Under the pieces are notes generated by a model that did no database searches, was not told the DNA's origin, and was given only the letters and a program-made list of their open reading frames with translations. A stretch of 64,000 bases of DNA, taken from assembly GCA_023333565.1 (NCBI GenBank), contig JAJKFH010003229.1, positions 1,834,001 through 1,898,000 on the forward strand, given 5' to 3'. This DNA comes from Puffinus mauretanicus. Taxonomy: Eukaryota; Chordata; Aves; Procellariiformes; Procellariidae. The translations under genes and the position numbers were made by a program. This document shows, one piece after another, positions 37,101-49,800 of the stretch; positions within the stretch are counted from its first letter, which is position 1, and each line of letters opens with the position of its first letter.

Positions 37101-40100
37101 TTCTTACTTTAGACATTTTCCCCTCATGCAAATTTTCACCATTTGGTGAAATTCTCTTACAGAACAATTGCCTTCCTAGATGACAGCAAAGCTTTGTCCA
37201 AAATTCTTTCTTTTATTCTGACCAATGCCAAAGAATTCCACAGCTCAGCTAGGTAATATGTGAAGAAATGTAATATTTTTGTTTTGTTTTGCTTTGTTTT
37301 GCTGTGGCTTACTTTGTTTGTATTTGAATCTGCCACCTATTTGTTTAGGTCAATTCTCCTACAACAGGTACTTGAACTTAAGCAAGCAGAGTTTTCCACT
37401 GAAGGCCCTCAAAAGGCAACTCTCTGGATGGTGTAATGAACTTAATTCAGAACCGCTGCTTTGCTTCGTGCCCAAAACTGAGATACAAACTAGATGCTAA
37501 TGTCAGGGAGCCACTATAGAAGCCAAAATAATTTACCACTTGTGCGTAATATTCTGGACCCTGTTAGGGCTGGGAGAGTGGTTTTCATGTGCTATGCGTT
37601 TTCTGTGAGTGACAAAGTAAAAAGAAATTCCTGCACTGATTATGTACAGTGGCTAAGCAGCGGAGGTAGCATAAAGAGTGGCAGTTTACTGAAGAACATG
37701 TATGCTGATTGCAATGTGTGGTGCTCAAGGAAAGCCAGAATTAATGGAGTTGAAGCATCAGGACTGGTTTTGTGAGGCAACACACATACTATAATTCCTG
37801 GGAGTCTGTCACTGTTAAATTTAATCTCCCATTCTGTCTCCAGTTTCCTTAAAAGTGTCTGGAGAAGGGACTTTCTCAAAGCAAGTGCCTCTTTGCACTT
37901 AAGTCAATGTAGAATTCGTATGAACTAGGGCTTACGAGATGATACTTTAGTAGGATTAATGAGCAGTAACAGAATACATGATAGTCACAACTAGAGATAT
38001 TTAGGGAAAGACTTCAGAAAGATGTATGTTTCTATTGTCAGTTTGACTCGAGAAGGGGTAAAAGCACAGAAGAGTCATGTCTATTCCTTACCTCTCCTTT
38101 TTGTACTTCTTTGAGCTTTTGGCAAGTATTCTGGGTTTGGACTCCACACAGAGGAAAGGAGTCTTTTCCATACTGATGAAAACATAGAAGGGAAAATTGG
38201 TACAGTTCTTTAGGACTGATGGGAAAATGAAGATCAAGAATGTTGTTAAATTATAATATAGACCTAGTAGAAAATAGAGGATGATGGAAAATACTGACAG
38301 TCTAGCTGGGCTTTAATGAAGGATAACATTTTCCATTACAGGAAATGTAAAGCACTGGAAAACATTTTGAAGGACTATCATTTAAAGTTTTGGGTTTAGT
38401 GGGAAATATCCCTGCTCAAATTGTATTCATGATACAATCTCATAAATATGGGAACATAAGTTCCCTTTAAAGTTTTGGCCTTTCTTCAGCATATTTTTTT
38501 TTATTCCTTTATATTGTATTAACTTTTTGTTTGCTTTGAAGAGAAAAACACACTCCTCTCTGTGTTTCCATTCCCCTCCCAATTATCTTCTTTCAATGAG
38601 TTGTTTGACTCAAATATCATCCTCCATTTTACCTTCCTAAATTTTTCTGTTCTCTCTGTTCTTATTTCTGGCAACATCAGGGTCTGCTTTCTCAGTTCAA
38701 ATGGCTTTCTTAAACCCACAATTCTCAAATCAGCACCTAAACTGTCTTTTCTGTTGCCTTTAAATCTCTTGACCATATATTCTTTTTCATTTCTATCACC
38801 TTAGTTTTCATCAATTCTTTCCTGATTGTCCAATTTAATTTAGTCTATTCTTCTGCTGTTTCCCTCCATAGATGCAAAGATTATAGTAACCAAATACCAT
38901 TAAGCAGTTTATGTCATCAGCCTATTAGTGATGATAGAATAAGTATGTTTCTTTCTCACAACCAGACTCTCCCAAAGACCCTTTTCGGAGATACTTCAGG
39001 CTATATTTAGTCTTATTTTAGGCAACTACCTAGGCAGTCAATTGCCATGTTCCTTGTATTGGACATATACAGAATTCAGGCTCTTAAATGTGGGTACATC
39101 TCATTTCTAAATGAAGTATCACACCTCCTTTTTCTATTTCCATTTTGATTCTCTCCCTATCTCTCTAGATATTCCTTCAGAATATCCACCTGTATGTCCC
39201 TATCTTCCATCTCTAATTGATTTTTTTCTAATTTATTTTTGGCAGCAATGCTGTTTTCTCAAGTTGTGAGTTGTTTCTTCTGTAATCCTGTCATTGCCCC
39301 TGCTGGGTCAATTTTCTGTCCCTGAAGTTACTTTCCTTATACAGCCTGAAGGCTACATTCACCTATGGCAGATTCTATTTCTTTGGACTTCCCAGAGTGG
39401 ACAGATACTGCCTTCTGTACATCATCTGCTAAGAAATGAGCCATATTTTAGGCTGTTATACAAATACAGCTTTCCTGTTAGAGCTGCAACCTTTTGATAG
39501 GAAAGCTCAGTTTATGAAGGAATCTGCTTTCCAAAGAAATGTTCTTTAAAGAAAATGAAAAAGATTGTAATTTGTCCAAAGTGGAGATATATGGTTCAGA
39601 TATTCTGATTTTTCAGAATTCTGATAATACCAATTCAGCTATCAAATGTAGACTTTTTTGTGAGTATACACCTTGCTAAATAAGATTCTTTGTGATGAAA
39701 TTAAACTCTTCTGATACATTACTTCCCAAATTAAAAGGAAGATTTTGTGTACTGTTGAAGATGCGTTTTGAGATGAATATTAACTAGAAGGAGGACAGGA
39801 ACCACCCAAATTACAACACTGAGAAATTTGGCAGCAGCAGTTTCCAATTCAAATTCCTTAGTTTCCTGTCAAAGTCAAACTCATGCTAAGAGGAAGATGA
39901 GGCAAAGACGAATGAAACAGATTACCAAAGCAACTCCAATTTCTGTGATTGTCGGTGAGATTAAATGCACAGATCTCTAGAAAAAGGTGACTCTTAGGTC
40001 CTCTTGAGAAGGTGTAATTTACAATTAGTTGTTTAGATCAAATTGTTACCATCAAAATAGGTGAAGGTGCTGTTAATGTGGATGTAAGGTTCACATTATT

Positions 40101-40149
40101 CTAGTCATGAAAAATAAGGAGCATTTTTTTGTGTGTAGCTGAAAGCTCT
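31166..40149. other. Unique sequence, no gene seen
   Basis: No coding exon or RNA gene is recognisable over 9 kb. The longest frame is 163 codons on the minus strand (35334-35825), without recognisable domains. A second pyrimidine-rich stretch lies at about 38560-38830; its minus-strand frame is charged only because of that composition. A TTTTG-type run lies at 37276-37301. Confidence 0.5.
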
Positions 40150-40270
40150 GTGGCTCTACCAGCAAACTGGTTTTCTATTCCCAGCTCTAACCAGGGATAT
40201 CTATGAGATTCTAGAAAACTTCTTAGTTCTGTTTTTCTAGAATTTCATTACTAGGGAAGCAGGGGTGGAG
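40150..40270 (+). repeat. Possible MIR-like SINE remnant
   Basis: TCTATTCCCAGCTCTAACCA, then GAGATTCTAGAAAACTTCTT about ten bases later, follows the MIR core order (TCCCGGCTCTGCCACT, then GTGACCTTGGGCAAGTCACT). Divergence is high, and the tRNA-like head and the tail are not recognisable. Confidence 0.35.
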
Positions 40271-40705
40271 TGGGGATATTTACTGTCTTACTGCAAAATG
40301 TAGAGTTATCTACACAGAACAGCAGACAACTGTGCAAAGATCCTTGAGCTAGTGGAAATCTGAGCCAATAACTCCAGGCGATACACTGAATAGCCCTGTG
40401 TGACTGGGAGCAGTCTAATCGCTATTAAATGGCAATTTGCCAGAGGCTGGGTCTGGACCCCTAACAATAGCGATGATTATCTTAGATTAAGCCTTTTGGT
40501 CATGTAGACATTGCGTTGCCCCAGCATACATGGGCTGTACAAGCCCACCGCTGAAGCTGTGCTGTAAATTTGGTTTTGGTCTATTACAGGCAAACTCCAA
40601 AGCTTACACAAAGTCAGTGGATATAGCCTATATATCTGATCCTCCTCTCCCACCTGCCCCAGCTGAAATATGCTATAAACTATCCCTGTTACTCCTAATC
40701 TTGTA

Positions 40706-40722
40706 ATTATTATTATTATTAT
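40706..40722. repeat. (ATT)n microsatellite
   Basis: Five to six ATT units without interruption. The surroundings hold no gene. Confidence 0.85.
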
Positions 40723-41774
40723 GTCTTTTAAAAGATAAAAAAACTTACATCTCAATGGTGCAAAGCCTACACAGGCTCAGTGGGACTAAAAGTTTGTTCT
40801 CTCAGATCGGAATTACCTGTACGTGTTTCACAAGATGAAAAACAAACTTTCAGTTGCCTGTCAGACTCAAAGGTATTTCAGGGAAGACTCCAAATTGCCT
40901 AAAATTTGCTCACTAAAAGTTGAGGAACGTGCTCACCCCACTGTGAGCACAGTTAAATCCTGACAAAAAGGCATTGCTAAAAGCTTAGCAATTACTGAAT
41001 TTTGTTTGTAAGGAAGCCAGTTTTTGCATAAGCGTGAGCTTGGTGAGACTTACAAATCCATTTTAAATGAGAAACAAAATTTCAAATCGACAAAATCAAA
41101 TGCTGTAGAGAGTACTTGTTTCTTTTTCTTAGCAGTCACAAAAGTGCACAAGTATTTCAAGCAGCTTGACATCTGTATTACATAAGCAGAGAGCAATTCA
41201 GCTGCTTGGAGAATATAAAAAACAACTTTGACCTTACACTGGAGTCATGCTTCAAAAGACTGATTATTCATATGAAGAAAATTGCTCAAAAACAACTGCT
41301 TGAAAATATTCTCAGAAAGAAAATAGATAGATTGTTCCGAGGCAATAATATAATAACGATATAACAAACTGGATCTTTTCTTTTTTATTATTCTTAAGGC
41401 TTTTTCTTTTTTCACAATAAGTGTTTCATCTGCTAGTATTTGAAATATTTTATCTTTCAAAATGTTTCCCTTGTTTATTCAGCATATTTGTTAGCTTGCT
41501 TGAATGAAGTTCTTCAGGAAGATTGAGTTGCAAGCCATTGCTCTCTAGCTGCTAATGAAAGAGTTTCAGGCAATGTTGCGTCCTGTTATGTTAGGTCAGA
41601 AACCATGCAACTGTAGGGTTAAAGTGTTCTGTTGGTAGAAAATAGTGTAAAAGTGTCCATAAGAAAAAAATTGTGATTCAACAGATTTTCAAAATATTCT
41701 TGATTTAATGCTAAATGACATGAAATTCTGGATTTATTTTAAAGTAACATTTTCCCTCTGAAGGAGGAGGCCTA
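40723..41774. other. Unique sequence, no gene seen
   Basis: AT-rich sequence with only short unmatched open frames. Nothing recognisable. Confidence 0.5.
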
Positions 41775-41900
41775 CTCATCTGTTTGAGGGACGAAGTGGA
41801 AGTTCAGGAAATCTGGGTTCAATTCACAACACTGCTACCGATTTCCTCCGTGACGCTGGGTAGATAGCTCAGGCTCCATTCCTGAAAACACTTATGCAAA
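41775..41900 (+). repeat. MIR-type SINE (amniote)
   Basis: The order AATCTGGGTTCAATTCACAA, then CACTGCTACCGATTTCCTCC, then GTGACGCTGGG matches the MIR family. The expected order is CTGGGTTCAATTCCCGGCTC, then a CTGCCACAGACTTCCTG-type block, then GTGACCTTGGG. The GGTTCAATTC piece is the old tRNA B-box, which explains why this spot looks tRNA-like. The form with ACCGATTTCCTCCGTGAC is closest to the MIR variant I associate with turtles, crocodilians and birds. No poly(A) tail or duplication survives. Confidence 0.65.
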
Positions 41901-44900
41901 TCCTTAACTTCACTGCTGTGCGCAGTCCTGGGATTTCAACCGATCAGTTTGTAACCTAGTTAAATGTTAAAGACCAAAGCCAAGTCTCCTCAGCTCTCCT
42001 CTGTTAACAGTGGATACCAGTTGTTTGCTGTCAACCACCTGTTTCCATCTTGCCCCCTTAGCCAGCTAAGTTTGCGGATCCAGGACTGGGCTTGGGCTTC
42101 TCCGTATGAGCAAGTTAAGCTGTCTTAATGCACTTGAAGCAGCACATCTCCTGAAGTGGATTTGGTTGTTACAGCACATACAAATGAAGCGGGCTCCAGC
42201 CTTCCCTCCATTCTCTGAAACAAAATGTGGTGAAAAGTCACATAACCCCAACCACATGTTTGCAAATAGATCTTTCGGGGACTTTCAGTAGGTGCTTGTG
42301 CAGCTCCTGCCATGGCAGAACACGTGCTGTCAGCATGGGTCTCTATGCACTAACACAAATAAATGCTGGTTTTTGCTGTAATAAGTATATTAGTAAAAAC
42401 AAGTTTCTTTTTCTTTTACTTCTGCTGGTACAAATACCTTGGCACAAATGTAAATGTGGAAGCAAAAGGTCAGTTATTCCATTTTACTTCCAATCCAGCA
42501 GACCTACTATAACCATTGACATGTATGCGCTGTGTTTCTCGCATCTGTTTTGATCTGGATTATTTTATATAATATTATGTATATATATAAAAATGCTGCA
42601 TTCCCTGTTTTTTTCAGAGTGCTACTTCAGTAGCAGAATCCAGCTCCATAGTTTGAGAGTTGCAAGGCCCAAGGACTGTCCATCTCCATGTGGAGGACCC
42701 ATCAACAGGCAGAATACTTAAGGCCAGGGAATGAACGAACAATAATGCTCCTCAAGTCCATATTTATCTTAACTGTTCCGGCCTGTGTCAGTGAACTCCC
42801 ATAAATCAGTTGAAAATAATTTCTATGATATTTTCTGGTAAAAGGAAACAATAAAACATGTCTATCACAGCTGTTCATTTTGTGGTCTTTTCAGTAGCTT
42901 TTCTACTTTCACAACTTCAGCATAATTCCTGATTTTGCTGTTTTGCAAGTGCCTGCAGAGCTCCTGGATACAGAGAGGACCATCTTGGTTTTTCAGAGGG
43001 AAGTTCCCAGGAACCTGCTGCATCAGCCCTGCTGGATTAGACGATCTGGTTCATACCCAAGTATCGGGGTTAAATTTTTCTTCAAATCCTCCTTCATGGT
43101 ACTAACAGTGGTCATAATTCCTTCCTAGCAGTATTGTTTTTACATAGTTTATTAACCAAGTCGAACTAAAAAGTTGCCCTGTATTCCACATGAGAGGTTT
43201 CTGGAGTTTTTACTATTCTTTGTGAAGAAAGCCAGAGATTTCAATTGAAACAGAGTAAAAAAAAAAAAAAAAAATCAGATGTTTTTCTCCAAGCTAGCTG
43301 TAATTCACCTCAGTGAAAGCATTTCAAACAAGGGTTTTCCCTCAGGCTCCAGTGATGTGGTCACGTAGCTCTGGACAGTGACACACCATTCTCTCACACA
43401 ATAAACTGATTTTAAAAGGTAATTCACTTGCTGCTTTTGATGTGTATCCTAATTTTATTGGTACAGAATCACAGTTCAATGGGCTTCTTCTTGTCAAAAC
43501 TTGAGCTGTTCTTTCTCTACCTTACATTTTTCAAATACTTTTTAAACTCAGGGAAGGAATTTCACACCAGGAATCAAAATAAGCCAGTCAGCAGAATTGT
43601 TTCAATTTCTAGCTCTTAATAAATCACACAGAGTTAAATCAGACTCATGAATTCCGGAGTAGTTATGCATTTATGTTCTCAATTTCCATAACAGAAGTTG
43701 CAACCCAATGGGAAAATCTGAACTCTCTAATAGTCACCTGCTGAATTTCATTTCAGGCAGAACTCATTTGTTTATGTCTGCTAGTCTCTCAGTGGAAAAA
43801 CATTAACCTTAATACAATATTAACATAAGCTTATTCCCTCATTCACTCCCCTTTGTTTTGAGCTAAACAAACAAAAAAATTTTAATTTCCCCCCTCTAAA
43901 TTTAACACTGGTCTCTATTTATTACACATTTATTACATGTTAATAGAGGTCAAGCAAGGGCCATAAAAAATATCACACCTATTGACTTATGAAAGCAAAG
44001 TATAGGACTGTAAATCCCCTTGAAAACTTCTCTCCCTCAAGAGACGCACAGTGTCACCTTGTATGTAAGACGCGTAGCATGACCACTTGCTTGTGCCAGT
44101 GATCATCTCCCCATTTTTTATTAGCCCTGCTTCTCATTAACTTGATTATTTAACTTATGCACTTTGATGAGCACTGCTCCTCTTCTCCAAAGGCTGACAC
44201 TGTGAGGGCCTTTTCCCCAGAGCCAAAAGGAAGGCTGCTCCAGGAGCTCTTTGCCAGGGATGCTGAAAGTGAAGCAATGGAGTCCCACCCTTCCCCTGTG
44301 CTGAGTAGGGGGCTGAGGAATCCAGATTGATTCATTCCACAGCTGAGGTCTCCAAGTTCACAACATAATGTGCTGCAGTCATGTCCCTAAACTGGCTTCC
44401 TATCAGACTTTAAAATGAAACATTATGCTTTTTCTCTTTAATACTATCTTTGCCAGAAAGGAGTTTTTCATTTTAAAAACAAAAGTGTGTGTGGGGTAGA
44501 AATACTGGAAAAAAATAACATCTGTGACCTGATACCTGTGTGTCAGGAATGATTAGTGTCACGGAGGGTGCATAAACATATGTAGCAATTAATTCAGCTC
44601 CTTCCTGGTTACAAGCATCGCATTTTCTTTTTCTTGTGTTGATTACAAATGTTGCGTGATTACTTTTAATCCAAAAGCAATAAATTTGTACTGACTGCTT
44701 AATCTGATCTGTAAACGGAGATTTTGGGTTTCATCAGTCACTGATTTATTGTGTTTTTGAGAGAAAACTGCCAATGTTCAATACTGTGTGGTTTTAATGT
44801 ACTGCATCTTTTTCAATTCTTACTTTTACTATGTTTCTGTTCACTTAAATTCCTTCTGCAGACAAATTAAAACCAGTAATGATCATCCTTGAAGGTCCAA

Positions 44901-46834
44901 ATCTATTTCTTCAAAATTTCTTTCTTCCCCACCCCCCCTGCCCCGGGTTTTCCACTTGGGATACATACATATTACCAAAGACATTTTAGATCGTGCAGCA
45001 TTAGTTGAATCTCAGAATGTGTTTAAACTTCTTTGTGCAGTTCTTATATTGGCCAAATTCAACATTTTGCTCTGCCAGAAAATGCCAGGTGGTAAAAGAG
45101 AATAATTTTAGGTACTTTCTTAACTGTACACCAGATGGTGATAACACAAATGATAATATCAAAACAAGTATTAACTTGTCTCTAACCCCTGCTTCCACAT
45201 GCTATAGATGCAAAAGGCCTTTCATACGACGTGCTTGCCATATATTGTGCAGTATAGAATAGACATTCCAGCAAAAACTAGTCCCTGGAGTATCCAGGAA
45301 GCACCCTGGTTGAATTTCCCCAATGACAATGGAAAAGGCAATGGGAAAAACTCTATTATTAATGTTTTGTGGTTATGATTTAAAGTGAACCACGTCAAGA
45401 ACTTCACAGTTTTCTTTCACTCAGTGGCTTTAACAGAGCCTCTTTGTTCTCGTGTAGGCCATATTGTCAACTGTGCTCTCTTGCATTTCCAGATACTAAA
45501 CCACAATGACCACATTAGATCACGATACTGGGAAATCCCCTTCTTGGCTGATTTGCTAGAGTTGGCCATGAAACTGGTGCAACGATGACTATGGAGAATT
45601 GAAGAGAGTGCTGACAATGTTTTAATCATACTTGATGGCTGGTTTCTCCTCTAGTGCACACTACATTAGCATCGTTAGTCAATGAAGTTATGTTAGTTTA
45701 GGTCAGCTCGGCATATGGTCCAGTATCTCACTCCACATATGTCTCCTGTCTAAGGCACAGTTTCTGTGAAGAAAATTAAAGCCGTGAGTGAGTTTTAAAG
45801 GGATTGTGCATTACTCTTTCAAATGAATGTGCCATATAATAATATTGCAATTAAAGGCTGTATCTTTATTTAAGACTTACCTGGCTAAAGGGGTATTTGT
45901 AAATTACTTAGCTGTGAAACATCACAGAAAACCATTAAAAACAAACCCATGAAAGCAATTATCTAAAAATAAAGAAAAACAAGTCCTTCCTCCCTTCACC
46001 CTCTAATAAAGGGAGTGGTTGGAGCTTTCTACTTCTTGTGGAAATGGATAAAACATAGGTGCCTTCTGTCTTAATTTCCCCTGCACATTTCGAGGTCCTG
46101 ACATTTTCTTTCCCTCAGCAAAATGAGTCCTGAAATTATGGCCTCTCCATGCTGCATTACATGTCTTAAGAAAGAATACCAGAGTACTTCAGAAACCATA
46201 TTGGAATAAAGTCCTCCAAATTGCAATGTCAGAGTGGTTTGCTTATAGTTTGAATATGAGAGTGATCCATTCCAAATGCTCCGGAGAAACATTTCGTTGT
46301 TCAGCCCCCTCTTCCTTCCCCCTCAGCTCCTCCTCCAGGCTTCCTCAGGTTATTTCCAGTTTGCTTTTAATGGAAATTCCTTCTGACCTCAATCTGGTGC
46401 TTGAATAATTCAACCTTTTGCATGTATCAATCATAGTAGCCTTTAATCCAGCTTATGGAGGGCTGGGGAGAAACAAATGTATGGAGATCAGTAGAATCAC
46501 AACAGCGTGATCAAAATCCACCCCCAAATGGGAGTAATTAACCAGTCTTCTGACTCTGGTAACTGAGAGGCTTTTTAATATCTTACTGCTTCTTACTTGA
46601 GTTTGAGCCAATGTTCAGGATCTTCTAGACTCATCAAATTACGGGTTATAGTTCTGCTTCCAAAGTCTGCCTGGCAATTTCTCCTCAGTGCTCATGTAGT
46701 CAAGGTCTCATAGGTATTAAAGGCCTCTGGCTGATCTCTTCTTGAGTATGCATAGTTTGCATGCCTGACTGCATAAGAAGTCCTCATGTCTGATCTCTAT
46801 CATAGCCAAATAACATGTCCAGACAGACAGCCAT
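41901..46834. other. Unique sequence, no gene seen
   Basis: No recognisable gene or RNA. Open frames stay below about 110 codons and have no family resemblance. A poly(A) run lies at 43257-43274. The 42940-43130 frame is open with mixed composition but lacks convincing splice sites. Confidence 0.5.
43257..43274. repeat. Poly(A) run of 18
   Basis: Eighteen consecutive A bases. No retroposed sequence can be recognised in front of it. Confidence 0.85.
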
Positions 46835-46855
46835 CAGCACCATCTTGTGGTGCTG
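46835..46855. repeat. Short perfect inverted repeat (hairpin)
   Basis: CAGCACCA and TGGTGCTG pair perfectly around a five-base TCTTG loop. The GGTGCTG half recurs about 20 bases later. The stem is too short for a microRNA precursor, and no U-run follows, so no function is assigned. Confidence 0.6.
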
Positions 46856-49800
46856 GCATCACCAAACCTTTTGGTGCTGTCATGGCACAAAAGCTGAAAG
46901 ACTAGTTCTTGAAAAACCAAACAGGCCACACCTAAAAATCACACTCTGAATTTGAAACTGACTTTGACCTACAGGCCTGTTAATGCTTCGTCCCATGGTT
47001 TCTTTACATAAAAACTCTGATATATTTCAAAATAATAAAAGATTAATTATAACAATAAAAAATACTCTTGGTATTTTTCCCTTATAGTCATCTGAGCTCT
47101 CATTCCATTTATTTCTGCTATCACACATTTATCTTTTATTTTTGCATAATTCTGCTACGCAGTTCAGAGAATGCCTGAGCTACGTGCCATTGATTTGCAT
47201 TTAGAAGTCAAAAGCATTGGCTTCATGTCAGCCTAAGCATGGGATTTGTGAAGTCTTCTGTGGGATCAAGTGTTCTGCAGGATATGTCCTCTAAGCTTAA
47301 CAGTTTTGTCAATAAAAAATATTATGTCATTTATGAGGTTTATTCCAATCTTTTGGATCAGCCTCAGGGCATGGCATGGTGAAAATGAAGTAGCAAAGAG
47401 AAATAATTCACACCCATGCTCATAAGAGGTTTTGTGATACCCCTTCCACAATTTCATACTGAGAGCTCTTTTTAGAGGGAGTGGAGTTAGTGGAAAACAC
47501 ATACCACCACACCACCAGAATCAGACAGCAATTTCAGGAGTGGGATTTAACACAAACATCGTGTCAAAATCCCTATTCAATTTATATTATAAGCCTGTAC
47601 ATAGCAGTTCCACCATTTTCTCACATCAATGGAAAAATCTTTAAACTTTGTGCAGAGAGAAAGAAGACGGAGAAGAAAAAGAATAAAATCGATGTGAGAA
47701 ATCTTAATGAAATCTTCTAGGACAGTCGTTTCTCCCATCTCAGTGTATTACTGCAAAATATGATCCAGTGAGATGTGGTTTTTCATCCACGTATTGCAGG
47801 TGCTAAGGAGGAAACCTGTCTCCTCCGGTATCCCAGCAAGATGACACGTGCCATCTACATATAAATACTTCTTTTTTCCCCAAAAACACGTTTAGGAAAC
47901 TTCCAAGATCCCAACAACTTGGAACTGAATATTGAATCAGTAGAAACTGTGTAGCATCTCTGCTGATTTCAGCTGAAATGCTATGTCTTACAAAACTCCA
48001 GATTGTTGCAGGGACCAGAGATCAGCATGATCCAGTTCAGGGGAGCTTAAGATATCATGACCAGACAAAAGATACTTTTTCAGAAGATAATAGGGATCCT
48101 TTTCCTCAAACTACTAGGTATGCCATATGGCAGCTTTGCATGACCCATCTTCATTACTTCAGTAACTATTCTTATCAGTTGAGAAGGGGGCAAGATTTTA
48201 TAGAGGATTTCCCTACCTAGAGCCATTTGCAAAGAAGCAAAATCTTTCATCTTGCTCTCCGGACCAAGAGTTCACCTGGTCAACTAATTTCCTCACTCTT
48301 GCACTTGCTTTACCCTATCATAAGGAGCTGATATTTCTTGAGAAAAGAAAAATACCCTTCAAGTTGATGATTGAGGCAAACTCATAACTCCCACTTTTAT
48401 GAGCTGTAACTCACGAAACTGCTGGACTTCTTGTTAAAATGGAGGACCTCTATTTTCCCCCTCTTCACCTGCTCTTAATTATTTTCTTCTCTAAAAGGAA
48501 GGGGGAAAGGATTTGTTTCCAAAGCAAGTGAAGTTAAATAGGAAAACTAACTGGTGTAACTGCAGCAGTATTCTTTGGTAATAACGTCAGCATACTCCTG
48601 CCCCTATGGTAACACTATATCATAGAATATATATTACTTTATTCCAGAATAATTAGTGTGCTTTCAAAGCAAAGTAATTCTTGGGAGGAATAAGAGAGAG
48701 GGAAGGAGTGCAATCCACTTTTATGCTGGCTTAGAATTCCCCAGCAGCTGTTCCATGCCGCTCAACAGAGAAAAGAAGCCTGGACAAAAATTTGCTTTTC
48801 TGGGATTCAGAATGGACAAAATCATATCGTTAAATAAGCTGGATAAGAAGCAGTTAAAAATGAAAAGAAAAAAACCACCCAACCTCCAAATGAATCATAC
48901 ATTGGCCTTATACAAAGAATTCTTATCAACATAGCCCAGTCCCAGCTGTTGCCCAAAATAAGTACTATTCCTTTATCAATAATCCCAAACCGTAAGACCA
49001 ACTCAAAACCCCTTTCGAAAAGAAACACATGCATTATGTAAGGCTCAGATAACATACCAGCGCTTAATTTGAGCCAATGCAAGTTTTTGAAGTGTGCACA
49101 AAACTAGAGATTCTAACTAAATATGTTAAAGCACTTTCTGTTAGTTTTGAACTGAATTCATTACCACAGATGTTTCTGCACGATATTGTTTAATTTTAGT
49201 TAAAATTGTAGTCAACAATTTTAAAAAATGTAATGATATTAATAAAAACTTTGTGAAAAGTTTTGAGGAAAATTTATTCTCCTGTTTTTTTCTTCCCGCT
49301 AAAAGTTGCAGTCAAAAAAAACCCCAACCTATAAATGCATGAAGAAGACTTCTGTGAAAAGCTTTGATTAATTTTATCAAGGGAGTAAAGTTTGCAGATA
49401 TATTGTAAGAAACCTAGTTTTTGTGCAAGAGTAAGACTTGAAGGAAATAATTCCTCAAATGTATTTTCTCACTCTTCTTGATTAATTGGTAACTTTGAAA
49501 CTCAAAACTGGTTTCAGTTTTATCCCACTCTAGAGACTAATTTTCATGGTCTCTCATAGGAGTACATTATTAACTACAGGTTAAATTTTAAGGAGTGGTA
49601 AAACAATCTCTCTCATGACAGTCTGTCCTCTTCAGCAGTAAGGAGCCTGCACAGACACTGAGATGTTAAGAGAAACACCATAATTAATCACTGGGGACAG
49701 GGTACTTATCAAAGTATGTTGTCTGATCCCATTTTCTGATCACAAGAAATTGTGATGGAAAGAAAAACAGATCACATGTTCTAATTCTTACACACAGAAG

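Noticed and set aside
38519..38776. 85-codon charged minus-strand frame
   Set aside because: The charge comes from the purine-rich strand of a pyrimidine tract. No splice context and no family match.
41810..41830. GGTTCAATTC, a tRNA B-box-like sequence
   Set aside because: No acceptor stem, anticodon arm or A-box at the right distance. It is the B-box relic inside a MIR-type SINE, not a tRNA gene.
48618..48632. ATCATAGAAT, resembling a CR1 octamer
   Set aside because: A single short match with no CR1 3' UTR sequence beside it.
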